DNA from: a bacterium
GTDB taxonomy: Bacteria > Patescibacteria > JAEDAM01 > Absconditabacterales > Absconditicoccaceae
NCBI GenBank assembly: GCA_017442645.1
Contig: JAFRZH010000029.1
Coordinates: 1 to 64,000 of the forward strand
DNA: 64,000 nucleotides
Direction of reading: 5' to 3'
A model generated the notes under the pieces. It had not been told where the DNA came from. It was given only the letters and a program-made list of their open reading frames with translations, and ran no database searches. Both the position numbers and the translations under genes were made by a program. This document shows, piece by piece, positions 42,862-53,655 of the stretch (position 1 is its first letter; each line of letters starts with the position of its first letter).

Positions 42862-44370
42862 CTAATTATATCCTAATTCTGTAATAACTTCAGAAATCAG
42901 ATTTTTCATCTCTTCTTCTATTTCAGGAGTAAGAGCCTTTTCTTCTTGAATTTTATTTGCTAATTCCAAATAACTAGAATCTAATTTCTGATAAATCATT
43001 TTTTCAATCTTAGCAATTCCTTCAAGAGGAGCTTTTTCAAAATAATCATGAATTCCAGCATATACCAAAACAACCTGTTTAAAGAAAGGAATCGGAGAAT
43101 CATTAGTTTGTTTCAACATTTCCATAAGTTTAGCTCCATTATCCAATTTTCTTCTCGTAGCAGGATCAAGATCAGATGCAAACTGAGAGAAACTTGCTAA
43201 TTCTCTATACGTAGCCAATTGAAGTTTCAAATTTCCAGAAACTTTCTTCATAATTTTTGTCTGTGCAGAACCTCCAACTCTGGATACAGAAAGTCCAACA
43301 TTTACTGCAGGTTTAAATCCTGAATTGAAAAGATCACTTTCCAAGAAAATCTGTCCATCCGTGATAGAAATAACATTGGTAGGAATATACGCAGCGATAT
43401 CTCCTCCAAGAGTTTCAATAATAGGTAAAGCAGTTAAACTTCCTCCTCCCCATTGTTGATCTACTCTTGCAGCTCTCTCCAATAATCTTGAATGAAGATA
43501 GAAAACATCTCCAGGATAAGCTTCTCTTGCAGGAGGTCTTTTGAGAAGTAATGAAATTTCTCTATAAGCAACGGCATGTTTTGAAAGATCATCATAGATA
43601 ATCAAAGCATCTTTTCCGTGTTCCATAAAATATTCTCCCATAGCACATCCTACATAAGGAGCAAGATATTGAATAACAGCTGGAGAAGAAATTGAAGCAT
43701 TTACCACAATCGTGTAATCCATTGCTCCCTTTTCTTTAAGCATCTCAACTGTTCTTCTGACTTTTGAATCTTTTTGTCCAATAGCGACATAGATACAATA
43801 TACATCTCTTCCTTTCTGGTTAAGAATTGTATCTGTTGCAATGGTAGTTTTTCCCGTCTGTCTATCACCAATAATCAATTCTCTCTGTCCTCTTCCAATA
43901 GGAATCATCGCATCAATAGATTTAATTCCTGTTTCCAAAGGAACATTTACTTCCTTTCTCGTAATAACTCCAGGAGCAACTCTTTCTACAAGCCCAAAAT
44001 GTTCAGGTTTAATTTCTTTTCCACCATCAATTGGCATTCCAACACCATTTACTACTCTTCCAAGATACTCTTCACCAACTCCAACTTTGAAAACTTCTCC
44101 TGTTGCAGTTACCGTATCTCCTTGCTTCAAAGAACTATAATCTCCCAAAACAAGAACTCCAGCTCCATCGGTAGTAAGATCAAGAACTAATCCTTTAACC
44201 CCATTTTCAAAAAGAACAATTTCTGATGATTTTACTTCATCCAAACCAGTCACCGTAGCAACTCCATCTTTCAATTCCAAAATTTCACCCTTCTTTTGGA
44301 AAGAATCATTGAGTTTAGCTTGATCGATTCCTGTTTCTATTTGTTGTAATAAATCTTGTATTACTGACAT
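42862..44370 (-). CDS. atpA: F-type ATP synthase alpha subunit
   Basis: 502 aa in a single UGA-free frame. P-loop [13 protein letters not shown] (about residues 168-180), then [36 protein letters not shown], and [19 protein letters not shown] (arginine finger region). Regulatory, non-catalytic partner of beta in the F1 hexamer. The lack of UGA in this large, highly expressed gene shows that UGA is avoided in some genes. Confidence 0.98.
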   Translation of the reverse strand: MSVIQDLLQQIETGIDQAKLNDSFQKKGEILELKDGVATVTGLDEVKSSEIVLFENGVKGLVLDLTTDGAGVLVLGDYSSLKQGDTVTATGEVFKVGVGEEYLGRVVNGVGMPIDGGKEIKPEHFGLVERVAPGVITRKEVNVPLETGIKSIDAMIPIGRGQRELIIGDRQTGKTTIATDTILNQKGRDVYCIYVAIGQKDSKVRRTVEMLKEKGAMDYTIVVNASISSPAVIQYLAPYVGCAMGEYFMEHGKDALIIYDDLSKHAVAYREISLLLKRPPAREAYPGDVFYLHSRLLERAARVDQQWGGGSLTALPIIETLGGDIAAYIPTNVISITDGQIFLESDLFNSGFKPAVNVGLSVSRVGGSAQTKIMKKVSGNLKLQLATYRELASFSQFASDLDPATRRKLDNGAKLMEMLKQTNDSPIPFFKQVVLVYAGIHDYFEKAPLEGIAKIEKMIYQKLDSSYLELANKIQEEKALTPEIEEEMKNLISEVITELGYN

Positions 44371-44390
44371 GTTTATAAATACGATATAAA

Positions 44391-44834
44391 TTATGCTAAC
44401 ATCTTGTCTACATCATTATCCAATGACCTTTTTACAGAATATCCACTTCCCTTGATAATTACCCCATCAAGATCTGACTTTTCATAATTCACATGAACTT
44501 TGGTAAAGTTTTTTTCCAAAAAAGAAGTAACAGAATCTACAATCTTCTCATTGGAAGAAATAAGAGAAAAATCTGATTGTTTTTCTGAAAGTTTCGTTTC
44601 AAATTCACGAATAAACTTTGCCAACTCTTTTTTTTCAAGAAGATGAGATTTTTGAAGTACTCTAATCAAATCTGTTACATCTTTATGTACCTTTTCCAAT
44701 CCTTCCAGAAAAGATTCGACACCAAATTTCTCCCCATATCTAATTGATAAATGTTGAATTACTTTCAAAAGTTGAAGAAGATATTCAGGTTTTGTATCAG
44801 CAAGAAAAGCATCTATAAGCGTTTTTTTATCCAT
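44391..44834 (-). CDS. atpH: F-type ATP synthase delta subunit
   Basis: 147 aa, shorter than the ~175 usual. Helical N-domain ([20 protein letters not shown]) and a C-terminal beta/alpha part ending [19 protein letters not shown], the typical OSCP-family signature (D-x-x-I-x-G-G). It stands between atpF and atpA as expected. The KSD stretch is encoded by a copy of the recurrent TCTGAC word. Confidence 0.88.
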   Translation of the reverse strand: MDKKTLIDAFLADTKPEYLLQLLKVIQHLSIRYGEKFGVESFLEGLEKVHKDVTDLIRVLQKSHLLEKKELAKFIREFETKLSEKQSDFSLISSNEKIVDSVTSFLEKNFTKVHVNYEKSDLDGVIIKGSGYSVKRSLDNDVDKMLA

Positions 44835-44851
44835 TCTTCTGAGATCAAAAA

Positions 44852-45343
44852 CTAAAGACTTTTTCCTTGTTCTTGTAAATCTTCAACCAATACTCCAAAA
44901 TATTCATCAGATAATTCTTTATCATGTTTCAATAATCTTTTTACAACTTTTTTTGAAGTTTGTTTCACAGAATTTACCCATTCTTCTTTCAATTGTTTTT
45001 CAAGTTTTTCAGTTTCAAAAGCAGCATTTTCTTTCATAGCTTCTACTTTTGCTTGTCCATCTTTAATAATTTTTGACTTTTCATCCTCAGCAATCAAATG
45101 TGCCTCATGGATAAGTCTATTTTTTTCTTGTTCAGCTTCAGAGATAAGTTTTCCAGATTCTCTCTTAGCTTCATTAATCATCTGTTCGTATTCTTCATCA
45201 GCTTTTTTTAACTTTTCTATCATTTTTTTTCTTTCTTCTACAACTCCTACAATTCTATCTCCAAGAAGCTTTCTAAACAAGAAGACAATAACCAAAAAGT
45301 TTATCACTCACGCAATAATCAAACTTACATTAATATCTTCCAT
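44852..45343 (-). CDS. atpF: F-type ATP synthase b subunit
   Basis: 163 aa from ATG 45343. One N-terminal TM segment (NVSLIIAGVINFLVIVFLFRKLL, the Gly by UGA), then a long charged coiled coil (Lys/Glu/Ala) that forms the peripheral stalk. Only one b gene is present, so the stalk is a homodimer. Confidence 0.93.
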
Positions 45344-45381
45344 AGATTTTATTTATAATACTAAATTTTTTGATACATAAA

Positions 45382-45849
45382 CTATGCTCCAAGAGTTCCA
45401 AGAAGATTAAGAGCTACAACCAATCCGTAAATAGCTGCAGATTCAATCAAAGCCATTCCTAAGATTGTCAAAACCATATAATTAGATTGTAATTCTCCAT
45501 TTTTACCAATACAGTCGATAGCAGTTCTTGCAACAAATCCTTCTCCAACTCCGATAGCTAAACCAGGAAGTCCTACAGCTAAAGCAGCAGCAATTAAAGT
45601 ATGAGAATTAGCAGCAATAACATCTGGTGACAAACCTGCAATTTGTAAAGCTACAACCAATCCATAAATAGCAACCGTTTCATCCAAAGCAATAAACAAA
45701 ATCATGAAGATCATAAGTTTACTCTTCAAATCAGGATTTCTCAAAATAGAAGTCATAGTAGCAGAAGCGATAAGCGTTTCTCCAATACCAGCTCCAATTC
45801 CACCTAAACCAGCTGCTAAACCAGCTCCAATAAGTCCTAAAGTTTCCAT
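45382..45849 (-). CDS. atpE: F-type ATP synthase c subunit, duplicated double-hairpin form
   Basis: 155 aa with four TM helices, twice the normal length. Hairpin 1: GIGAGIGETLIAS in the first helix and ALDETVAIYGLVVAL in the second. Hairpin 2: AIGVGEGFVARTA and ALIESAAIYGLVVAL. Each hairpin has the ion-binding Glu of helix 2 followed by Ser or Thr, and in addition a Glu in helix 1 at the place of the Na+-site Gln. This two-carboxylate arrangement is known from Fusobacterium Na+ c-rings. No UGA codon. Start taken at the ATG at 45849. Confidence 0.93.
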   Translation of the reverse strand: METLGLIGAGLAAGLGGIGAGIGETLIASATMTSILRNPDLKSKLMIFMILFIALDETVAIYGLVVALQIAGLSPDVIAANSHTLIAAALAVGLPGLAIGVGEGFVARTAIDCIGKNGELQSNYMVLTILGMALIESAAIYGLVVALNLLGTLGA

Positions 45850-45890
45850 AATAATTATATTATAAAAATAAAAAACCAATTAAAATAATA

Positions 45891-46772
45891 TTAATCTTCT
45901 ACTGCAACCTTAACAAAAATAGCAGTCAATAAAGAGAAGACAAAAGCCTGAATCACAGCACCAAGGATTCCCCAAAGAACTACGATCACAGGGAATAATA
46001 CCGGACAATCTACACCTCCAATAAACTGAGAAAGTAAATTTACCGCCCCAACGAGAAGTCCAAGCAAAATCGTCCCAGACATCAAGTTTCCTGTTAACCT
46101 GAATGATAAAGAAATCACTTTTGCAATATTTCCCACAATATCAAGAATTCCTACAAAAAGTGAAATCACAATATCAAAGAGTTTAACAACTACCGCTAAA
46201 GGATAATAGAGAACAGGATGCATATCTCCCTTTTCCACTTTCACATAATCTTTTCCCCAAACAGGAAGATAAGAATAGATAAACTTTCCAAATCCCAATT
46301 TTTTAATCTGAAGAATCAAGATCAAAGCAACAGAAACGAGCGCCATAGAAATATTGAAATTCAATCACGTTGTTGGTGCTACAATTTTCTGATCAAATCC
46401 AGGGAACATCGTATTGATAAAATCAAAGACAGATCCCGCCAGATTTGAGAAGAGAACAACGAAAAAGATTCCAATAATCGTAGATTTAACCCAGAATTTT
46501 TGATCTTTTCCAATAATCTCCTCAAAAAATTCATAAATTTTCTCTACTCCAAGTTCGAAGAGTACAATAAATTTCTCTCCAAAATGTTTCATCTTCTCTG
46601 TTTTAAAAAGCGTATAAAGCAGAGAAATGACTCAAATAAGAAATAAAAGTACAAGTTCTCATCTTAGAACAGGAAGTGGAACATCCAAAATATCTTCCAT
46701 CATCTTCATCAAATCCAATTCTTGAAATTTCGAAACAACCGTATTTCGAATACTCAATAAGTCTTCAATCAT
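45891..46772 (-). CDS. atpB: F-type ATP synthase a subunit
   Basis: 293 aa from ATG 46772, with UGA glycines at 46365-46367 and twice near 46630-46670. Several TM helices. The essential Arg of the proton/sodium half-channel lies in ISLSFRLTGNLMSGTILLGL. There is an N-terminal helical extension. First gene of the operon; atpI is absent. It partners with the c-ring for ion translocation. Confidence 0.93.
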
Positions 46773-46804
46773 GAGTCATCTAAAAATTCTAAAACATTCC
46801 AAAG

Positions 46805-46835
46805 ATTATAAATTTTAAAATCAAATTCAATAGTT
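46805..46835 (-). promoter_or_regulatory. Likely promoter of the atp operon
   Basis: On the minus strand a perfect TATAAT (46805-46810) preceded by TTGAAT/TTGATT at short spacing (14 bp or less). The tandem TTGTTCAA repeats at 46841-46866 lie just upstream. Confidence 0.4.
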
Positions 46836-46840
46836 TTTTT

Positions 46841-46867
46841 GAACAAGTTTGAACAAGTTTTTTTTGA
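46841..46867. repeat. Tandem GAACAAGTTT repeats between atpB and the carboxypeptidase gene
   Basis: Two perfect 10-bp units (46841-46860) and a partial third after a T run. The half-site matches the palindrome upstream of the efflux operon (6801-6816). Possible regulator site. Confidence 0.5.
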
Positions 46868-46908
46868 ACAAAGAAAAATACCATCAATGAACTCAAGCAA
46901 TAAAAAAA

Positions 46909-46936
46909 TTGAAAAAAGAATCAAAATCTTTAAGAT
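46909..46936 (+). promoter_or_regulatory. Promoter for the M15 carboxypeptidase gene
   Basis: TTGAAA, 16 bp, TAAGAT; 31 bases before the ATG. Confidence 0.5.
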
Positions 46937-46966
46937 GAAAAAACTTTACAAAAATGCTAACAATTA

Positions 46967-47683
46967 ATGAAAATAGTAAAATATTCGTTATTACTAATAT
47001 TATGAAGTCTTTTTGTCCTGCTTTGCCGAAGTGAAACTCCCCAATATAACGAATTAACAAAAAAAACTTGAATAAAAATTTTTCACTCCGAAAAACACTT
47101 CAAAACCTTGGATCCTCATCAGACTTTTGATCTTTTTTCTCCTTACTCTTATGAAGTCTTTGTCGATAAAAAACATCCTTCTCAAGTTGAAAAATTCAAA
47201 GATATCAGAAGATTACATTCGGTATTTTTACATGGAAATGGAAATATCTTTTCTCTAAGAGATGAAGCTGCAACAAAGTTCGAACTGATGGCACGAGCAT
47301 TTTCTCATGCATTTGACTTTAAAGCGAAATTTTCTATCAATAGTGCTTATAGAAATACCGCATTTCAGAGAAAACTCTATAGTATTTTACCTCGTCAACA
47401 GGTTGCTGAACCAGGGACGAGTGAACATGAACTAGGATTAGCGGTCGATTTAGGGGTAAATGGAAAAGGAATCGAAACAGAAGGCGGAAAATATTTTAAA
47501 CGAATGCAAGAAAATGCCTATAAATATGGTTTCCATAATTCCTATCAAAAATGAATAGAAATCGACGGTCAGATGAAGGAAACACGACATTGGAGATATG
47601 TTGGGGTTGATTTAGCAATGTATCTTCATAAAATGGATATGACTTTTTCAGAATATTTTCATTCTCTTGAGTCTCAAAAATAG
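46967..47683 (+). CDS. D-alanyl-D-alanine carboxypeptidase (VanY, peptidase M15B)
   Basis: 238 aa. Hydrophobic N-terminus (KYSLLLILGSLFVLLC, possibly a lipoprotein since CRSE follows). Zinc-peptidase signatures: INSAYRNTAFQRKLY, EPGTSEHELGLAVDLG (His and Asp ligands), and TRHWRYVGVDLA with the catalytic His-Trp-Arg. It trims peptidoglycan stem peptides, so a murein wall is present. Five UGA glycines. Confidence 0.92.
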
Positions 47684-47707
47684 TTTTATTTTTCTACTTA
47701 CATAACG

Positions 47708-48370
47708 ATGACAAATACTCAAAACGATCAAGATTTACAGGATTTCCAACAGATGGTTTCTGATTTGGAAGAAGAAAAGACAGAGCAAACCTCTCCAGAA
47801 GATGAAGAAAAAGAAAAAAAGAAATCTGATTCTTCCTCAGAAAATGAATGAAAACAAAGTCCAGACGATCCGATTTCTCTTCTTTTGAAAAAAATTCAAG
47901 ATTTAGAAAATCAGTTGAAAGATAAAGAAGAAATCGCTCAAAAGGCACAAATTGCTTATCTTCATCTCAAAAATGATTTTGATTTGCTCTCTCGTCAGAC
48001 TCAAGCAAAAGAAAAAACAATGCAACAAGATTCTCTCATCAAAGTGGTCAAAAAAATTCTTCCTTTCATCGAAAATTTAAGGAAATCTTTGGAAACTTTA
48101 ACGGAAGAACAGAAACAAGAAGGACTTTGAAGAGGAGTTGAAATGATTTATGAAAATAGTCTCAAAAGTCTGAGCGAACTCAATGTTTTCCCTATTGAAT
48201 CTCTTGGTTTGGAAGTAGATTCTCAAATGCATGAGCCCGTAAGTATGATGCCAACGGATGATGAAAAAATGAAAGGGAAAATTATTTCCGTCTTTGAACA
48301 AGGATTTTATTATGAAAAAGAGGAGGTAAAAATCGTCATCAATCCTTCAAAAGTCATCGTTGGAAATTAA
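47708..48370 (+). CDS. grpE: Nucleotide exchange factor GrpE
   Basis: 220 aa. The N-terminal ~60 residues are acidic and disordered (with KKKSDSSSEN from the recurrent word). A long coiled coil (LLLKKIQDLENQLKDKEE) leads to the head with ILPFIENLRKSL and the C-terminal beta domain MHEPVSMMPTDDEKMKGKI (usually HxAV). Partner of DnaK, which is not in the window. Two UGA glycines. It starts 25 bases after the carboxypeptidase stop. Confidence 0.93.
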
Positions 48371-48404
48371 AAAGATACCCAAATTCTTTTTTCAAAAACT
48401 CCAT

Positions 48405-48432
48405 TTGAAATTTATACTCCAATAATTACTAT
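48405..48432 (+). promoter_or_regulatory. Possible promoter for serS
   Basis: TTGAAA, 16 bp, TACTAT; 31 bases before the ATG. Confidence 0.4.
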
Positions 48433-48462
48433 CATTTACAATTTAATTTTTAATTTTCTATC

Positions 48463-49695
48463 ATGTTAGACCTCAAAAAAGTTCGTGAACATTTAGAAGA
48501 ATACAAAAAAGTTCTCCAGAAAAGACATTCTGACCTTGATATCGATCAGATTTTATCTCTTGATGATAAGAGAAAAGAACTCCAACAAAAAATCGACAAT
48601 TTAAAATTCCAACAAAAAGAGCTCGCAGCCAAGCAAGATTATGAAGGTGCAAAAAGTTTAAAAAGTCAGATTCAAACGGCAGAAGAAGAGTATAACCAAG
48701 TAACAGAAGAATTGAAAGGATATCAACTTCAAATGCCTAATTTCTTGCATGATAGTATTCCAGAAGGGAAAGACGATTCAGAAAATGTAGAAATCAGAAG
48801 AAATGGAGAAATTCCTCAATTTGATTTTCCTCTTCAAGATCACATGACTTTGATGAAAAAATATGATATGATCGATGTCGAAAGAGGGGTAAAATTAGCA
48901 TGAGCTCGTTCCTACTTCCTCAAAAATGATGGAATGCTCCTCGAACAAGCAATCCTTCAATATGCACTCAAAAAAATGGTCAATAAAGGATTCACTCCTT
49001 TTCAAGTACCAAATATCGTAAATACCAGTTGTCTTGTAGGAACCGGATATTTCCCAGGAGGTGAAGAAGATGCCTATCGATTGGAAAGAGATGATCAATG
49101 GATGATTGCAACGGCTGAAATTCCTCTTACTTCTTATTATAGTGGGGATATTCTCGCAGAAAACGAACTTCCAAAGAAAATGGTCGGACTTTCTCCTTGT
49201 TATCGCCGTGAAGCAGGAAGTTACGGAAAAGATACGACAGGACTTTACAGAGTGCATCAATTCATGAAGGTGGAACAAGTCGTTTTGCTCCCTGAAGATG
49301 AAAAGATGGCAGAATCCTATTATTACCAAATTTTACAAAATTCAGAAGAATTGGTACAAGAACTTGGACTTCCTTACCGCGTTTTACAGCTTTGTACAGG
49401 AGATTTAGCGATCGGAAAATATCTTTCTCACGATATCGAATGCCGAATGCCATCAAGAAACAATTACGGAGAAACTCATTCCGCAACGTCGTTCCTCGAT
49501 TTTCAAGCAAGAAGACTCAATCTTCGTTATCGTGCAGAAGACGGAAGCATTAAATATTGCTATACGATGAATAATACGGTTGTGGCTTCTCCAAGGATTT
49601 TGATTGCGGTTATCGAAAATAACCAAACTGCAGACGGGAAAATCAAAATTCCTAAAGTTCTTCAACCTTATATAGGAAAAGCATTTATCGAATAA
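48463..49695 (+). CDS. serS: Seryl-tRNA synthetase
   Basis: Class II synthetase, 410 aa. N-terminal antiparallel coiled coil that contacts tRNA-Ser (residues 1-105). Motif 2 region VGLSPCYRREAGSYGKDTTGLYRVHQF and motif 3 NNTVVASPRILIAVIEN. VGTGYFPGGEEDAY and TAEIPLTSYYS are conserved. The UGA at 48901-48903 encodes Gly in LAGARSYFL. Confidence 0.97.
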
Positions 49696-49706
49696 TATTG
49701 CTCCAG

Positions 49707-49952
49707 ATGATCGAGCTTTTGAAACATCTTGATGAAATTCATACCACTCCCATGGGATATGAAAGAATAAAAAAAAATCTGAATGTAAACTTGGATCATG
49801 AAGGGATTATTTCGCTGTGTTAAAACAACATCACGGATAAAAATGCTAAAATTACCAAAAACGGAAAAAATCGATATTGTACAATCAATGGAATAAAACG
49901 AACCATTAACACATCAAGTTATACGATTATTACCGCACATAAAATGAAATAA
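49707..49952 (+). pseudogene. DUF3781-type protein with an in-frame TAA
   Basis: The frame from ATG 49707 reads ELLKHLDEIHTTPMGYERIKK, then after a TAA at 49821 continues in the same frame to ITKNGKNRYCTINGIKRT and TINTSSYTIITAHK, ending at 49950. This is the full DUF3781 pattern as I know it. The TAA replaces a residue after Cys where Lys is usual. TAA is not reassigned here, so the gene is a nonsense-killed copy. No UGA glycine among four. Function of the family unknown. Acquired, then inactivated. Confidence 0.7.
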
Positions 49953-49959
49953 AAAAACA

Positions 49960-50010
49960 AAAGTCTGACTCTCAAAATCGATAGAATCGTAAGGAAGTTC
50001 AGACTTTTCT
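49960..50010. terminator. Terminator with AGTCTGA / TCAGACT arms
   Basis: AAAAGTCTGA (49960-49969) pairs with TCAGACTTTT (49999-50008), with an inner ATCGATAGAATCGT mini-hairpin. Confidence 0.7.
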
Positions 50011-50030
50011 TTTACTTTTTACAAAGTACC

Positions 50031-50327
50031 ATGGACGAAAATTGATTAGCTAATGTTCCAATATTAGGAAACCTATGCAAGAATTGGGATAAAGCAATAA
50101 AATTTATCGAAAAATATACGAATCTTACACAAAAAGGAGCTAAAGCTCTACTTATTTGTCTAATTCCCCTTAGTACTTATGGTACAAGTTATGGTATAGC
50201 GAAACTTATTTTAAAATATCAAGATCAACAGTATCAAGCATTATTACAAAAAAAGACAGAAAAAAAGAGACCAACATTACATTACGATACCCCAATACAA
50301 AAAAATGAAAAAAATGAATGAAACTAA
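50031..50327 (+). CDS. Small protein with one possible membrane segment
   Basis: 98 aa. Residues 42-60 (ALLICLIPLSTYGTSYGIA) may be a membrane helix. Lys/Gln-rich C-terminus. Two UGA glycines. It converges with and overlaps the LysM gene by four bases at the stop codons. No family recognised. Confidence 0.6.
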
Positions 50328-50923
50328 TAAGAACGAGAATCTTTATAAAGTTTTTCTCTATATTTCCATTCAAGCAAAATAGCTCATAATTCTCCTCTCG
50401 GGATTTTTAAAACCATTCAAGGACGGATATTTTCACCTTCTAAATGATTGTATTCTATTAAATAATCGACAATTTGCCTATTAATCTCAAATCATGACTG
50501 AAAATATTTTTTTTCACGTGAAGCTGAAAACCACCATTTCCCTGCAAGCCATTCTGCTATACAACTCAAATAATCTCATTCTTGAACAGTATAAGAAAGA
50601 ATTCCATCTTCTGACTCAATTTCGAGATATTTTTTATTAAACTGAGACCTTCTTGCAATAAGATTTCTATAAAGGCTTTCAGCTGAAGTTGTTATCACCA
50701 CTTCTTTTCTCGAAGATGGAACTTCTCCAGACGATCATTCAGAATCACATCAACTTACCATAAGAGAACTAGCCATAAGAAAAGATCCCCATTTTCACAA
50801 AGACATTATTCCTAAAAAAACAAATAAACCCCAAAAACAATAATGATACAACACTACTACTGATAAGAAAATCAATATAAATATCAAGAGTACTTTGTCA
50901 AGGTGGTTCTTATTTTTCCCCAT
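50324..50923 (-). CDS. Membrane-anchored LysM-domain protein
   Basis: 199 aa from ATG 50923, nine bases after the dut stop, so probably translated with dut. The N-terminus has one or two TM segments (VLLIFILIFLSVVVLYHY), then a lipobox-like SSLMVSGC. A LysM-type fold comes at the end: LSYTVQEGDYLSCIAEWLAG, and after an insertion ENIRPGMVLKIPRGE. LysM binds peptidoglycan. An alternative start at ATG 50806 would make it a classic lipoprotein. Six or more UGA glycines. Confidence 0.7.
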
Positions 50924-50931
50924 TACTTTTT

Positions 50932-51411
50932 TTATTTTCCGGTACTTCCGATTCATCACGTTCCTCTTTCTGTTGGATATTTTTCTTCAAAATGATGGTA
51001 AAGGTCTGCATCGACAAGCATTTCTAAAGAAGGAATCTGCCCCTGAGAAACAAAAGGATAACTCTCAAAAATCTCAATTTGTGCTACTCTACTCCCCTTC
51101 TCTATCATAACCGTCTCATCCGTAAAATTGTAAAACTGCATCAAATACTCTCCTCTATAATCACTATCAATGATTGCAACTGCATTTGCTAGCATCAGAT
51201 GCATTTTGGAAGGGAGAGAACTTCTAGCATACATTTTCACTCCTCGTCCTTGAGGGAGATAGGTTTTGATTCCCGCTCCAACTTTTTCAATTTTTCCTGG
51301 TGCAACCGTAAAATCTTGAGTACAAAACACATCTCGACACACTGCTCAAGGAGTTGTTTTGATAGGTAAAAATTGCTCTGAATAAGTACAAAGAATAATC
51401 TTATTTTCCAT
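50932..51411 (-). CDS. dut: Deoxyuridine 5'-triphosphate nucleotidohydrolase
   Basis: Hydrolyses dUTP to dUMP; trimeric. 159 aa from ATG 51411. Motif 1 LPIKTTPGAVCRDVFC (UGA Gly), motif 2 KMYARSSLPSK, motif 3 ANAVAIIDSDYRGEYL, motif 4 RVAQIEIF, and motif 5 RGTGGIGSTGK. In motif 5 two consecutive UGA codons supply the central Gly-Gly. Under the standard code the enzyme would lose this nucleotide-capping motif. The stop is TAA 50932-50934. Confidence 0.95.
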
Positions 51412-51599
51412 GATATCAAAAAAAGAAATAAAAATCAGACTCCTCTCCAAGAACAGTATTTTTTCTTAAAAGAATTATCTTTAGCGTGATGATTTTTATC
51501 TTTTTTTCAAGGGATTTTTACATTTTATATTTCTCATTATTCTCCATAGGTACAACATTCTTGGTATCCTTTTTTTCATCATTGCTTTTATTATTTTTT

Positions 51600-51672
51600 T
51601 CTGATATTTTTATCCCTCTTTTTGAAAGAGGGGGAGCACTTGCGGAGGGAGATTTTTTAAGAGCTCAGTCAC
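51600..51672. repeat. Intergenic hairpin repeats
   Basis: CCCTCTTTTTGAAAGAGGG followed by CTTGCGGAGGGAGATTTTTTAA, same family as at 14760-14880. It abuts the stop of the HAD gene. Nothing else with support between 51412 and 51672; a 67-codon plus-strand ORF there was rejected. Confidence 0.6.
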
Positions 51673-52257
51673 CTAATGAGCAGTCCTAAGCAATGATAAA
51701 TCAAATTCTTTTCGTGATTTAATCTTATGAACGTTTGGATGTTTCGCAAGTTCAAAATCCTGATTCCAAGGATAATCAAGTAAAACACAAGGAACTCCTT
51801 TTTCAGAAAGATTTGAAACAAAATAAGGATCATCTTCTATCATCATTTCTACACCATTCTGTTCACAGAGTTCCGCTTTAGTGATTTCATCCTTGGTATG
51901 GACAGCAGCAAAAAGAAAATCAGAAAAAATCTGAGGATAATGAAGTTCAATCCATTTTTTCGTATTTTCTGCTGCAAACTGCGGTCTTCAAGTCAAAACC
52001 GCCAAAATATGTCAGGCTTCTTTTATCTTTTTTAATTGTTCATATGCTCCGGGTACGGGTTGCACATCCCAAAATTCAGGATTTTGAAATAATCTCCAAA
52101 AGAAACTATCAGTCTGAGCTGGCAACTTCACTTCAGACGATGTAAGAGGACTATATTTATAAAAACTTTCTCGCTTTGCTCCATTAAATTCAGGATATTT
52201 AACTAATTGTCTCAAGGTAGAACTTAAAACTTCATCACAATCAATTCCAATAATCAT
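51673..52257 (-). CDS. HAD-superfamily 5'-nucleotidase/phosphatase
   Basis: 194 aa. Nucleophile motif IGIDCDEVLSS (D-x-D) at the N-terminus, the second motif ILAVLTGRPQFA (Thr), and the acidic motif MMIEDDPYFVSNL with GVPCVLLDYPWN. Similar to the deoxyribonucleotidase (NT5C) group. Two UGA glycines. Possibly works with dut in nucleotide balance, but there is no operon link. Confidence 0.85.
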
Positions 52258-52261
52258 AAAA

Positions 52262-52297
52262 TAAAATATGAAAAATAAAATATGAAAAATAAAATAA
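52262..52297 (+). repeat. Short tandem repeat, 14-bp unit ATAAAATATGAAAA
   Basis: About two and a half units directly upstream of the HAD start codon; the repeated unit contains ATG. Confidence 0.6.
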
Positions 52298-52350
52298 CAC
52301 TACAAGTATAAAGAAAAACATTTTAAAAGACAAATTTTATCACTAATTAT

Positions 52351-52379
52351 TTGCAAAATAAAAAGACTACGAATATAAT
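52351..52379 (+). promoter_or_regulatory. Promoter for pilT
   Basis: TTGCAA, 17 bp, TATAAT. Confidence 0.65.
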
Positions 52380-52412
52380 AAAAGGAAGAGTTTTTACATC
52401 TTTTTTCGAAAA

Positions 52413-53600
52413 ATGGATCAGAATGCTATGCAACAACTTACTCCAGAACAAGCGGCATTATTACAGCAACAGCAAGCTCAAGCAATGCAACAAGCAATGA
52501 ATGCTTTATTGGCAAATCCTGAACAATATTTGGGATATCTTTTTGATTTGATGATTAGATACAAAAGTTCCGATATTTATTTGACGTATGGGGAAGAACC
52601 GACGCTTAGAATCTATGGAGAAGCTCGTAGAATTACCAATCTTCCAAAATTAACTGATGAAGTTTTGGACGGGATTTGTAGATTTATGATGACTGATGAA
52701 GATTGGAAAATTTACAATGAAGAATTCAGTTCTGATTTCGGTATCTCTATGCATGGAAGAAGATACAGGGTGAATGTTTCCAGACAAAGATCTCATTATA
52801 TGATCGTAGTAAGGCTTTTGGAAGAGAAAATTCCAACCATTGATGAAAGAGGACTTCCTCAACTTTTCAAAAAGATTGTCCAAAGAACTAATGGAATTAT
52901 TTTTGTAGCTTGACCAACAGGATCCTGAAAATCTACGACTTTGGCAGCGATGATTGAGGAAATTAATATGACCCAATCAAAACATATTATTACCATTGAA
53001 GACCCAATCGAATATATTTTCGAACCTAAAAAATCCATTTTCGAACAAAAACAATTGGGAAAAGATATCGTCAGTTTTGCCTCTGCTATGAAAGGAGCAT
53101 TGAGACAAAGACCAGACGTGATTCTCTTCGGAGAGGCGAGAGATGTGGTATCTATCCAAAATGCTATTCAACTTGCGGAAACTTGACACCTTGTGATGAC
53201 AACAATCCACTCAAGATCTGCCGAACAAACGATCGCAAAAATTGTTTCCATGTTCCCTGCTGATGAACAAGCGCAAATTCGTGATAATCTTGCTGAAAAT
53301 ATGGTTGCCATCATTATTCAGAAATTGATTAGAACGATCGATGGAAAAGGAATGGTTCCAGCTCACGAAATTTTGCTCAATAATACTGCCGTTTCCAACA
53401 CCATCAGAGAGAACAAACTCAATCAATTGAAAAATGTCATGTATACCAATAGAAATAATGGAATGCAGATCTTTGAAGATAATCTTGCACAACTTGTAGA
53501 AGCAAATCTCATCACCGCAGAACAAGCTCTTGCTGTTACCAATGATCAAGATCATCTCAAGAGAGAATTGGTTTCCAAAGGACTAATAGGAAGAGTTTAA
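52413..53600 (+). CDS. pilT: Type IV pilus retraction ATPase PilT
   Basis: Cytoplasmic hexameric ATPase that disassembles the pilus. 395 aa. A Gln-rich N-terminal extension (residues 1-35) is not usual. N-domain SSDIYLTYGEEPTLR. Walker A is FVAGPTGSGKSTTLAAM (about residues 165-181), with two Gly by UGA (the last one precedes Lys). Asp box HIITIEDPIEYIF. Walker B VILFGEARD where GEMRD is usual. His box ETGHLVMTTIHS with a UGA Gly. Pilus retraction supports adhesion, predation and DNA uptake. Confidence 0.96.
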
Positions 53601-53602
53601 AA

Positions 53603-53640
53603 CAAAAAAGAGAAGTCTGAATACTCCTCTTTTTTTTCTT
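53603..53640. terminator. Terminator between pilT and rplA
   Basis: AAAAAAGAG and CTCTTTTTTTT arms around a loop containing AGTCTGA. Confidence 0.65.
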
Positions 53641-53655
53641 CTAAATGATATCATC

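Noticed and set aside
51486..51689. Plus-strand ORF of 67 codons rich in Phe and Leu
   Set aside because: It runs into an intergenic repeat and overlaps the end of the HAD gene. No promoter or ribosome site seen.
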